Shown in pieces: positions 55,324-63,690 of a stretch of 64,000 nucleotides of DNA (position 1 is its first letter; the number at the start of each line of letters is the position of its first letter). Made by a program: the position numbers and the translations under genes. The notes under the pieces were generated by a model, which was given only the letters and a program-made list of their open reading frames with translations, was not told the origin of the DNA and searched no databases. Origin of the DNA: Balanoglossus misakiensis (lineage: Eukaryota; Hemichordata); the NCBI GenBank assembly GCA_040954595.2, contig CM082581.2, forward strand, positions 1,736,001 to 1,800,000, in the 5' to 3' direction.

Positions 55324-55441
55324 ACCCCAATATGTAATAATTAACCCAATATGTAATACTAACCCAATATGTAATATCTCCTTCACCCAATATGTAATAC
55401 TAACCCAATATGTAATAACACCTTAACCCAATATGTAATGA
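55324..55441 (+). repeat. AT-rich minisatellite, cluster 1
   Basis: There are six copies of CCCAATATGTAAT, starting at 55326, 55345, 55363, 55386, 55404 and 55427. Steps of 18-19 and 23 bp reflect two linker types, an ACTA-type short linker and an ACACCTTA- or CTCCTTCA-type long one. The repeat is unrelated to the 44-bp satellite. Confidence 0.93.
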
Positions 55442-55564
55442 CACTGCCCCTATGTATTATAATACTAAGATTAATGAAATACACAAAATCAATATGAAAT
55501 TATATCTGAATATGAATTAAAATCCTTCCTAAACATGTTTTAAAACTAAACTCAATGTTTTTCA
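55442..55564. other. AT-rich spacer between minisatellite clusters
   Basis: This is about 120 bp of AT-rich sequence. A decayed minisatellite copy may be present at its start (CCCCTATGTATTATAATACTAA near 55446 keeps the TATGTA core). I see no other feature. Confidence 0.6.
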
Positions 55565-55671
55565 TTAACCCAATATGTAATAACACTTTAACCCAATATG
55601 TAATACTAACCCAATATGTAATAACACTTAACCCAATATGTAATGACACTTTAACCCAATATGTAATAACA
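55565..55671 (+). repeat. AT-rich minisatellite, cluster 2
   Basis: There are five full copies of CCCAATATGTAAT at 55569, 55592, 55610, 55632 and 55655, with steps of 23, 18, 22 and 23 bp, and a truncated one (TAACCCAATAG) near 55702. The block 55386-55445 of cluster 1 recurs at 55592-55650, offset 205-206 bp. Cluster 2 therefore looks like a duplicate of part of cluster 1 rather than independent growth. Confidence 0.92.
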
Positions 55672-55734
55672 CTCCCCTAATGTGTTTGAATATGTAAAAT
55701 TAACCCAATAGAATTGAAGTAAAACTGAAGTCTT

Positions 55735-55742
55735 TATAAAAG
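55735..55742 (+). promoter_or_regulatory. TATA-box-like motif
   Basis: TATAAAAG matches the eukaryotic TATA consensus and lies about 25-35 bp upstream of the 10-bp palindrome and about 50 bp upstream of the protein-like frame. Such octamers arise easily in AT-rich DNA, so this is only a candidate. Confidence 0.2.
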
Positions 55743-55761
55743 TAGTGAAATCAAGTTGTGT

Positions 55762-55771
55762 ACGCATGCGT
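55762..55771. other. 10-bp perfect palindrome ACGCATGCGT
   Basis: ACGCATGCGT equals its own reverse complement and contains two CpG sites in an otherwise AT-rich stretch. It could be a dimer-binding site or chance. It sits inside the upstream part of the protein-like open frame. Confidence 0.4.
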
Positions 55772-55792
55772 GGCATCTACATATTGTCTCAG

Positions 55793-55925
55793 ATGGAAGC
55801 TTCCAGACATATACAGAGAATACCCAGGACACATAATTGACATGGAAAATTTCCAAATTTTAGACAGAGAATCTGATGTATTAATGAAGCCATATACATC
55901 AGGACACTTCAACCCTCACTTGTAG
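55793..55925 (+). pseudogene. Candidate terminal exon or captured gene fragment
   Basis: A + strand frame is open from 55749 to a TAG at 55923-55925. From 55794 it encodes 43 residues of balanced, protein-like composition: it begins WKLPDIYREYPGH, continues IIDMENFQILDRES and ends GHFNPHL. Just before it, TTGTCTCAG at 55784-55792 fits a splice acceptor (pyrimidines followed by AG), which would make this the last coding exon, entered with one base completing a split codon. The peptide has no similarity to the satellite translation, no membrane segment and no low-complexity run. I do not recognise the family. No polyadenylation hexamer is obvious in the next 100 bp. If it belongs to a live gene, its upstream exons lie beyond at least 55 kb of satellite; a captured fragment is the simpler reading. 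The alternative is a chance open frame of 58 codons. Confidence 0.35.
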
Positions 55926-55929
55926 AGTT

Positions 55930-55948
55930 GGGGGCAGGGGGGGGGGGG
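55930..55948 (+). other. G-rich tract with G12 run, quadruplex-prone
   Basis: The tract has five G, then CA, then twelve G. It can supply four runs of three G separated by one to four bases, the usual minimal rule for an intramolecular quadruplex. Run length is also where sequencing errors are most likely. It starts five bases after the stop of the protein-like frame. Confidence 0.5.
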
Positions 55949-56312
55949 TTACACTTTACCATCCGTGCACACTACTAGCCCGTCAAAAGTGAAACAGATA
56001 CTGATATTGAACGCCTTACGCGTCAAGTATGCATTTTTCTTAATTTTCAAGTCCAAAAGCGGGAGGGGGGGGTCATCTTAAAAAAAAACTTTTAGGGGGT
56101 TCACATGCTTTTGCCACAAAACTTGTGCTTTTCAGTCCACAAAATTGCAGTTTCGCACCCTTTATTTTACAAAATTTTCTAATCCCCAGCGTACCCCCGG
56201 GGCCCCCACTTCCGGTGATACGGAACAAAAGTGGGGAATTAGCCCGGTGGGTTGCAGTCCCCGGGTGGGTGGATCCGTATACTAACAGCCGATAGTAATA
56301 GTTTTGCGAAAT
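55949..56312. other. Unclassified right half of the island, possibly transposon-derived
   Basis: The segment mixes homopolymers (G8 at 56065-56072, a run of A at about 56080-56088), CpG-containing blocks and a GC-rich core with CCCCGGGG at 56195-56202. Two imperfect inverted pairs surround the core: CTAATCCCCA at 56179-56188 with TGGGGAATTAG at 56232-56242, and ATACGGA at 56218-56224 with TCCGTAT at 56274-56280. A minus-strand frame passes from the right arm into it and ends at 56073, without recognisable motifs. The overall texture suggests an old dispersed element, but I cannot name one. Confidence 0.35.
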
Positions 56313-56449
56313 ATTGTGGGGAGGGGAGAAATAACGGCTGAGAGTTTGTTGGTGCCATTCTTGGAAGGGGAGAACGATGGCAGAGAATTTATTGCCGCCA
56401 TTCTTGGGATGGGAGAAATGATGGCAGAGAGTTTGTTGCCGCCATTCTC
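56313..56449 (-). repeat. Right inner terminal repeat of the inverted structure
   Basis: This is the mirror copy of 55174-55311. On the minus strand it reads towards the island and ends at ACAAT, the same base of the unit at which the left copy's match ends. It contains the GGCACC head variant (seen as GGTGCC at 56351-56356) that is otherwise absent from the window. Confidence 0.9.
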
Positions 56450-57635
56450 GGGAGGGGAGAAATGATGGCAGAGAATTTATTGCCGCCATTATTGGGAGGG
56501 GAGAAATGAGAGCAGAGAATTTGTTGCCGCCATTCTTGGGAGGGGAGAAACGATGGCAGAGAATTTATTGCCGCCATTCTTGGAAGGGGAAAAATGGGAA
56601 CAGAGAATTTGTTGCCCCCATTCTTGGGAGGGGAGAAATAACGGCTGAGAATTTGTTGCCGCCATTCTTGGGAGGGGAGAAATGGGAACAGAGAATGTGT
56701 TGCCGCCATTCTTGGGAGGGGAGAAATGGGGGCAGAGAGTAAACTTTATTGCCGCCATTGTCGGGAGGGGAGAAATAACGGCTGAGAGTTTGTTGCTGCC
56801 ATTCTTGGCAAGGGAGAAACGATGGCAGAGAATTTATTGCCGCCATTCTTGGGAGGGGAGAAATAAGGGCTGAGAGTAAACTTTGTTGCCGCCATTCTCG
56901 GGAGGGGAAAAATAACGGCTGAGAGTTTGTTGCTGCCATTCTTGGCAAGTGAGAAACGATGGCAGAGAATTTATTGCCGCCATTCTCGGGAGGGAAAAAT
57001 GATGGCAGAGAATTTATTGCCGCCATTCTTGGCAGGGGAGAAACGATGGCAGAAAATTTATTGCCGCCATTCTTGGGAGGGGAGAAATGATGGCAGAGAG
57101 TTTGTTGCCGCCTTTCTCGGGAGGGGAGAAATGATGGCAAAGAATTTATTGTCGCCATTATTGGGAGGGGAGAAATTAGAACAGAGAATTTGTTGCCGCC
57201 ATTCTTGGGAGGGGATAAATAACGGCTGAGAATTTGTTGCCGCCATTCACGGGAGGGGAGAAATGATGGCAGGGATTTTATTGCCTCCATCCTTGGGAGG
57301 GGAGAAATATCGGCTGAGAATTTGTTGCCGCCGTTCACGGGAGGGGAGAAATGATGGCAGGGATTTTATTGCCTCCATCCTTGGGAGGGGAGAAATGATG
57401 GCAGTGAATTTACTGCCGCCATCCTCTGGAGGGGAGAAATGATGGCAGAGAATTTATTGCCGCCATCCATGGGATGGGAGAAATAAGGGCTGAGAGTAAA
57501 CTTTGTTGCCGCCATTGTCGGGAGGGAGAAATAACGGCTGAGAGGTTGTTGCTGCCATTCTTGGCAGGGGAGAAACGATGGCAGAAATTTTTTTGCCGCC
57601 ATTCTTGGGAGGGGAGAAATGATGGCAGAGAGTTT

Positions 57636-59327
57636 GTTGCCGCCATTCTCGGGAGGGGAGAAATGATGGCAGAGAATTTATTGCCTCCATCCTTGGGAGG
57701 GGAGAAATGATGGTAGTGAATTTACTGCCGCCATCCTTGGGAGGGGAGAAATGATGGCAGAGAATTTATTGCCGCCATCCTTGGGAGGGGAGAAATAAGG
57801 GCTGAGAGTAAACTTTATTGCCGCCATTCTCGGGAGGGGAAAAATAACGGCTGAGAGTTTGTTGCTGCCATTCTTGGCAAGGGAAAAACGATGTGGCAGA
57901 GAATTTATTGCCGCCATCCTTGGGAGGGGAAAATGATGGCAGAGAATTTATTGCCGCCATTCTTGGGAGGGGAGAAATAACGGCTGAGAGTTTGTTGCTG
58001 CCATTCTTGGCAGGGGAGAAACGATGCCAGAAAATTTATTGCCGCCATTCTTGGGAGGGGAGAAACGATGGCTGAGAGTTTGTTGCCGCCATTCTCGGGA
58101 GGGGAGAAATGATGGCAAAGAATTTATTGTCGCCATTATTGGGAGGGGAGAAATGAGAACAGAGAATTTGTTGCCGCCATTCTTGGGAGGGGATAAATAA
58201 CGGCAGAGAATTTGTTGCCGCCATTCACGGGAGGGGAGAAATGATGGCAGTGAATTTACTGCCGCCATTCTTGGGAGGGGAGAAATGATGGCAGAGAATT
58301 TATTGCCGCCATTCTTGGGAGGGGAGAAATAACGGCTGAGAATTTGTTGCCGCCATTCTTGGGTGGGGAGAAATGGGAACAGAGAATTTGTTGCCGCCAT
58401 TCTTGGGAGGAGAGAAATGGGGGCAGAGAGTAAACTTTGTTGCCGCCATTGTCGGGAGGGAGAAATAACGGCTGAGAGTTTGTTGCAGCCATTCTCGGGA
58501 GGGGAGAAATGATGGCAGAGAATTTATTGCCTCCATCCTTGGGAGGGGAGAAATGATGGTAGTGAATTTACTGCCGCCATCCTTGGGAGGGGAGAAATGA
58601 TGGCAGAGAATTTATTGCCGCCATCCTTGGGAGGGGAGAAATAAGGGCTGAGAGTAAACTTTATTGCCGCCATTCTCGGGAGGGGAAAAATAACGGCTGA
58701 GAGTTTGTTGCTGCCATTCTTGGCAAGGGAGAAACGATGTGGCAGAGAATTTATTGCCGCCATCCTTGGGAGGGGAAAATGATGGCAGAGAATTTATTGC
58801 CGCCATTCTTGGGAGGGGAGAAATAACGGCTGAGAGTTTGTTGCTGCCATTCTTGGCAGGGGAGAAACGATGCCAGAAAATTTATTGCCGCCATTCTTGG
58901 GAGGGGAGAAACGATGGCTGAGAGTTTGTTGCCGCCATTCTCGGGAGGGGAGAAATGATGGCAAAGAATTTATTGTCGCCATTATTGGGAGGGGAGAAAT
59001 GAGAACAGAGAATTTGTTGCCGCCATTCTTGGGAGGGGATAAATAACGGCAGAGAATTTGTTGCCGCCATTCACGGGAGGGGAGAAATGATGGCAGTGAA
59101 TTTACTGCCGCCATTCTTGGGAGGGGAGAAATGATGGCAGAGAATTTATTGCCGCCATTCTTGGGAGGGGAGAAATAACGGCTGAGAATTTGTTGCCGCC
59201 ATTCTTGGGTGGGGAGAAATGGGAACAGAGAATTTGTTGCCGCCATTCTTGGGAGGAGAGAAATGGGGGCAGAGAGTAAACTTTGTTGCCGCCATTGTCG
59301 GGAGGGAGAAATAACGGCTGAGAGTTT
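57636..59327 (-). repeat. Tandem duplication in right arm, 846-bp period
   Basis: About 57636-58481 is repeated at about 58482-59327. Shared rare marks are ACGATGTGGCAG (57892, 58738), ACGATGCCAG (58021, 58867) and TGGTAGTGAATTTACTGCC (57711, 58557). A single difference such as GGGAAAAACG for GGGAGAAACG (57882 versus 58728) shows that the copies are very close. Confidence 0.87.
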
Positions 59328-60480
59328 GTTGCAGCCATTCTTGGCAGGGGAGAAACGATGGCAGAAAATTTATTGCCGCCATTCTTGGGAGGGGAGAAAT
59401 GATGGCAGAGAGTTTGTTGCCGCCATTCTCGGGAGGGGAGAAATGATGGCAGAGAATGTATTGCCTCCATCCTTGGTAGGGAGAAATGATGGTAGTGAAT
59501 TTACTGCCGCCATCCTTGGGAGGGGAGAAATGATGGCAGAGAATTTATTGCCGCCATCCTTGGGAGGGGAGAAATAAGGGCTGAGAGTAAACTTTTTTGC
59601 CGCCATTCTCGGGAGGGGAAAGATAACGGCTGAGAGTTTGTTGCTGCCATTCTTAGCTAGGGAGAAACGATGGCAGAGAATTTATTGCCGCCATTCTCGG
59701 GAGGGGAAAATGATGGCAGAGAATTTATTGCCGCCATTATTGGGAGGGGAGAAATCAGAGCAGATAATGTGTTGCCGCCATTCTTGGGAGGGGATAAATA
59801 ACGGCTGAGAATTTGTTGCCGCCATTCTTGGGAGGGGAGAAATAACGGCTGAGAATTTGTTGCCGCCATTCTTGGGTGGGGAGAAATGGGAACAGAGAAT
59901 TTGTTGCCGCCATTCTTGGGAGGAGAGAAATGGGGGCAGAGAGTAAACTTTGTTGCCGCCATTGTCGGGAGGGAGAAATAACGGCTGAGAGTTTGTTGCA
60001 GCCATTCTTGGCAGGGGAGAAACGATGGCAGAAAATTTATTGCCGCCATTCTTGGGAGGGGAGAAATGATGGCAGAGAGTTTGTTGCCGCCATTCTCGGG
60101 AGGGGAGAAATGATGGCAGAGAATGTATTGCCTCCATCCTTGGTAGGGAGAAATGATGGTAGTGAATTTACTGCCGCCATCCTTGGGAGGGGAGAAATGA
60201 TGGCAGAGAATTTATTGCCGCCATCCTTGGGAGGGGAGAAATAAGGGCTGAGAGTAAACTTTTTTGCCGCCATTCTCGGGAGGGGAAAGATAACGGCTGA
60301 GAGTTTGTTGCTGCCATTCTTAGCTAGGGAGAAACGATGGCAGAGAATTTATTGCCGCCATTCTCGGGAGGGGAAAATGATGGCAGAGAATTTATTGCCG
60401 CCATTATTGGGAGGGGAGAAATCAGAGCAGATAATGTGTTGCCGCCATTCTTGGGAGGGGATAAATAACGGCTGAGAATT
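59147..60480 (-). repeat. Tandem duplication in right arm, 667-bp period
   Basis: About 59147-59813 and about 59814-60480 match at an offset of 667 bp (15 units plus 7 bp). Shared rare marks are TTCTTAGCTAGGG, GGGAAAGATAACGG, AACTTTTTTGCC and GCAGATAATGTGTTG. No difference was noticed between the copies. It partly overlaps the end of the 846-bp duplication. Confidence 0.87.
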
Positions 60481-60589
60481 TGTTGCCGCCATTCTCGGGA
60501 GGGGAGAAATGATGGCAGGGAATTTATTGCCGCCCCTTGGGAGGGGAGAAATGATGGCAGTGAATTTATTGCCGCCATCCTTGGGAGGG

Positions 60590-63240
60590 GAGAAATAACG
60601 GCTGAGAGTTTGTTGCTGCCATTCTTGGCAGGGGAGAAACGATGGCAGAGAATTTATTGCCGCCATTCTTGGCAGGGGAGAAATGATGGCCGAGAGTTTG
60701 TTGCCGCCATTCTCGGGAGGGGAGAAATTATGGTAGAGAATTTATTGGCGCCATTTTTGGGAGGGGAGAAATGAGAGCAGAGAATTTGTTGCCGCCATTC
60801 TTGGGAGGGGATAAATAACGGCTGAGAATGTGTTGCCGCCATTCACGGGAGGGGAGAAATGATGGCAGAGAATTTATTGCCGCCATCCTTGGGAGGGGAG
60901 GAATGATGGCAGTGAATTTATTGCCGCCATCCTTGGGAAGGGGAGAAACGATGGCAGAGAATTTATGCTGCCATTCTTGTTAGGGGAGAAATGAGAGCAG
61001 AGAATTTGTTGCCGCCATTCTTGGGAGGGGATAAATAACGGCTGAGAATTTGTTGCCGCCATTCACGGGAGGGGAGAAATGATGGCAGGGAATTTATTGC
61101 CGCCCCTTGGGAGGGGAGAAATGATGGCAGTGAATTTATTGCCGCCATCCTTGGGAGGGGAGAAATAACGGCTGAGAGTCTGTTGCTTCCATTCTTGGCA
61201 GGGGAGAAATGATGGCAGAGAGTTTGTTGCCGCCATTCTAGGGAGGGGAGAAATGATGGCAGAGAATTTATGCTGCCATTCTCGGGAGGGGAGAAATGAT
61301 GGCAGAGAGTTTGTTGCCGCCATTCTCGGGAGGGGAGAAATGGGGGCAGAGAGTAAACTTTGTTGCCGCCATTGTCGGGAGGGGAGAAGTAACGGCTGAG
61401 AGTTTGTTGCTTCCATTCTTGGCAGGGGAGAAATGATGGCAGAGAATTTATTGCCGCCATTATTGGGAGGGGAGAAATGAGAGCAGAGAATTTGTTGCCG
61501 CCATTCTTGGGAGGGGATAAATAACGGCTGAGAATTTGTTGCCGCCATTCACGGGAGGGGAGAAATGATGGCAGGGAATTTATTGCCGCCCCTTGGGAGG
61601 GGAGAAATGATGGCAGATAATTTATTGCCGCCATTATTGGGAGGGGAGAAATGATGGCAGAGAGTTTGTTGCCGCCATTATTGGGAGGGGAGAAATGAGA
61701 GCAGAGAATTTGTTGCCGCAATTCTTGGGAGGGGAGAAATGATGGCAGGGAATTTATTGCCGCCATCCTTGGGAGGGGAGAAATGATGGCAGTGAATTTA
61801 TTGCCGCCATCCTTGGGAGGGGAGAAATAACGGCTGAGAGTTTGTTGCTGCCATTCTTGGCAGGGGAGAAACGATGGCATAGAATTTATTGCCGCCATTC
61901 TTGGCAGGGGAGAAATGATGGCCGAGAGTTTGTTGCCGCCATTCTCGGGAGGGGAGAAATGATGGCAGAGAATTTATTGGCGCCATTTTTGGGAGGGGAG
62001 AAATGAGAGCAGAGAATTTGTTGCCGCCGTTCTTGGGAGGGGATAAATAACGGCTGAGAATTTCTTGCCGCCATTCACGGGAGGGGAGAAATGATGGCAG
62101 GGAATTTATTGCCGCCCCTTGGGAGGGGAGAAATGATGGCAGTGAATTTATTGCCGCCATCCTTGGGAAGGGAGATATAACGGCTGAGAGTCTGTTGCTT
62201 CCATTCTTGGCAGGGGAGAAATGATGGCAGAGAGTTTGTTGCCGCCATTCTCGGGAGGGGAGAAATGATGGCAGAGAATTTATGCTGCCATTCTTGGGAG
62301 GGGAGAAATGATGGCAGAGAGTTTGTTGCCGCCATTCTCGGGAGGGGAGAAATGGGGGCAGAGAGTAAACTTTGTTGCCGCCATTGTCGGGAGGGGAGAA
62401 GTAACGGCTGAGAGTTTGTTGCTTCCATTCTTGGCAGGGGAGAAATGATGGCAGAGAATTTATTGCCGCCATTATTGGGAGGGGAGAAATGAGAGCAGAG
62501 AATTTGTTGCCGCCATTCTTGGGAGGGGATAAATAACGGCTGAGAATTTGTTGCCGCCATTCACGGGAGGGGAGAAATGATGGCAGGGGATTTATTGCCG
62601 CCACTTGGGAGGGGAGAAATGATGGCAGTGAATTTATTGCCGCCATCCTTGGGAGGGGAGAAATAACGGCTGAGAGTCTGTTGGTTCCATTCTTGGCAGG
62701 GGAGAAATGATGGCAGAGAGTTTGTTGCCGCCATTCTCAGGAGGGGAGAAATGATGGCAGAGAATTTATTGCCGCCATTCTTGGGAGGGGAGAAATGAGA
62801 GCAGAGAATTTGTTACCGCCATTCTTGGGAGGGGATAAATAACCGTTCGGCTGAGAATTTGTTGCCGCCATTCACGGGAGGGGAGAAATGATGGCAGGGA
62901 ATTTATTGCCGCCATCCTTGGGAGGGGAGAAATGATTGCAGTGAATGTATTGCCGCTATCCTTGGGAGGGGAGAAACGATGGCAGAGAGTTTGTTGCTGC
63001 CATTCTTGGCAGGGGAGAAACGATTGCATAGAATTTATTGCCGCCATTCTTGGCAGGGGAGAAATGATGGCCGAGAGTTTGTTGCCGCCATTCTCGGGAG
63101 GGGAGAAATGATGGCAGAGAATTTATTGGCGCCATTTTTGGGAGGGGAGAAATGAGAGCAGAGAATTTGTTGCCGCCATTCTTGGGAGGGGATAAATAAC
63201 GGCTGAGAATGTGTTGCCGCCATTCACGGGAGGGGAGAAA
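60590..63240 (-). repeat. Nested duplications in right arm, offsets 1012 and 1232 bp
   Basis: About 60984-61615 recurs at about 61996-62625 (offset 1012 bp), and about 60590-60842 recurs at about 61822-62074 (offset 1232 bp, 28 units) and again near 62985-63230. Shared marks are the ATGGCCGAGAG unit, TTGGCGCCATTT and CCGCCCCTTGGGAGG. The combination of two offsets implies overlapping exchange events. Confidence 0.78.
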
Positions 63241-63249
63241 TGATGGCAG

Positions 63250-63690
63250 TGAATTTATTGCCGCCATCCTTGGGAGGGGAGAAATGATGGCAGTGAATTT
63301 ATTGCCGCCATTATTGGGAGTGGAGAAATGATGGCAGAGAGTTTGTTGCCGCCATTATTGGGAGGGGAGAAATGAGAGCAGAGAATTTGTTGCCGCCATT
63401 CTTGGGAGGGGAGAAATGATGGCAGTGAATTTATTGCCGCCATCCTTGGGAGGGGAGAAATGATGGCAGTGAATTTATTGCCGCCATCCTTGGGAGGGGA
63501 GAAATGATGGCAGTGAATTTATTGCCGCCATTATTGGGAGGGGAGAAATGATGGCAGAGAGTTTGTTGCCGCCATTATTGGGAGGGGAGAAATGAGAGCA
63601 GAGAATTTGTTGCCGCCATTCTTGGGAGGGGAGAAATGATGGCAGTGAATTTATTGCCGCCATCCTTGGGAGGGGAGAAATAACGGCTGA
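63250..63690 (-). repeat. Five-unit tandem duplication, 220-bp period
   Basis: About 63250-63469 and about 63470-63690 are adjacent copies of five units (offset 220 bp), with one difference noticed: GGGAGTGGAG near 63326 against GGGAGGGGAG. This is the smallest higher-order duplication I see and shows the scale at which amplification starts. Confidence 0.8.

Larger units (their letters stand above)
55312..56312. other. Non-satellite island between the inverted arms
   Basis: This stretch of about 1,001 bp has no 44-bp units. It is AT-rich on the left, with a minisatellite, and GC- and G-run-containing on the right. It is not itself palindromic. Its contents are listed separately: minisatellite clusters, a TATA-like box, a palindrome, a protein-like frame, G runs and an unclassified right half. 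Since the flanks are inverted copies of each other, the island occupies the position of the loop or centre of a foldback structure. Confidence 0.9.

Noticed and set aside
55766-55840. Alternative 24-codon frame starting at the ATG inside the ACGCATGCGT palindrome
   Set aside because: It is short, lies in a different frame from the protein-like exon and ends at a TGA near 55840. Nothing supports translation.
56238-56262. tRNA-like or SINE promoter (TTAGCCCGGTGG resembling an A box, GGTTGCAGTCC resembling a B box)
   Set aside because: The two boxes overlap or abut, whereas polymerase III A and B boxes are normally 30 or more bases apart, and no cloverleaf can be folded around them.
55174-56449. 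Palindrome produced by a sequencing or assembly artefact (missed hairpin adapter)
   Set aside because: Such artefacts give exact mirror copies around the turning point. Here the arms diverge beyond about 140 bp, have different internal duplications, and are separated by a non-palindromic 1.0-kb island. Read-level confirmation is still desirable.
56073-56489. 138-codon minus-strand frame crossing from the right arm into the island
   Set aside because: Its first part is satellite translation. The remainder has an unconvincing composition (glycine/proline/serine patch from the GC-rich core) and no recognised motif, so I treat it as chance.
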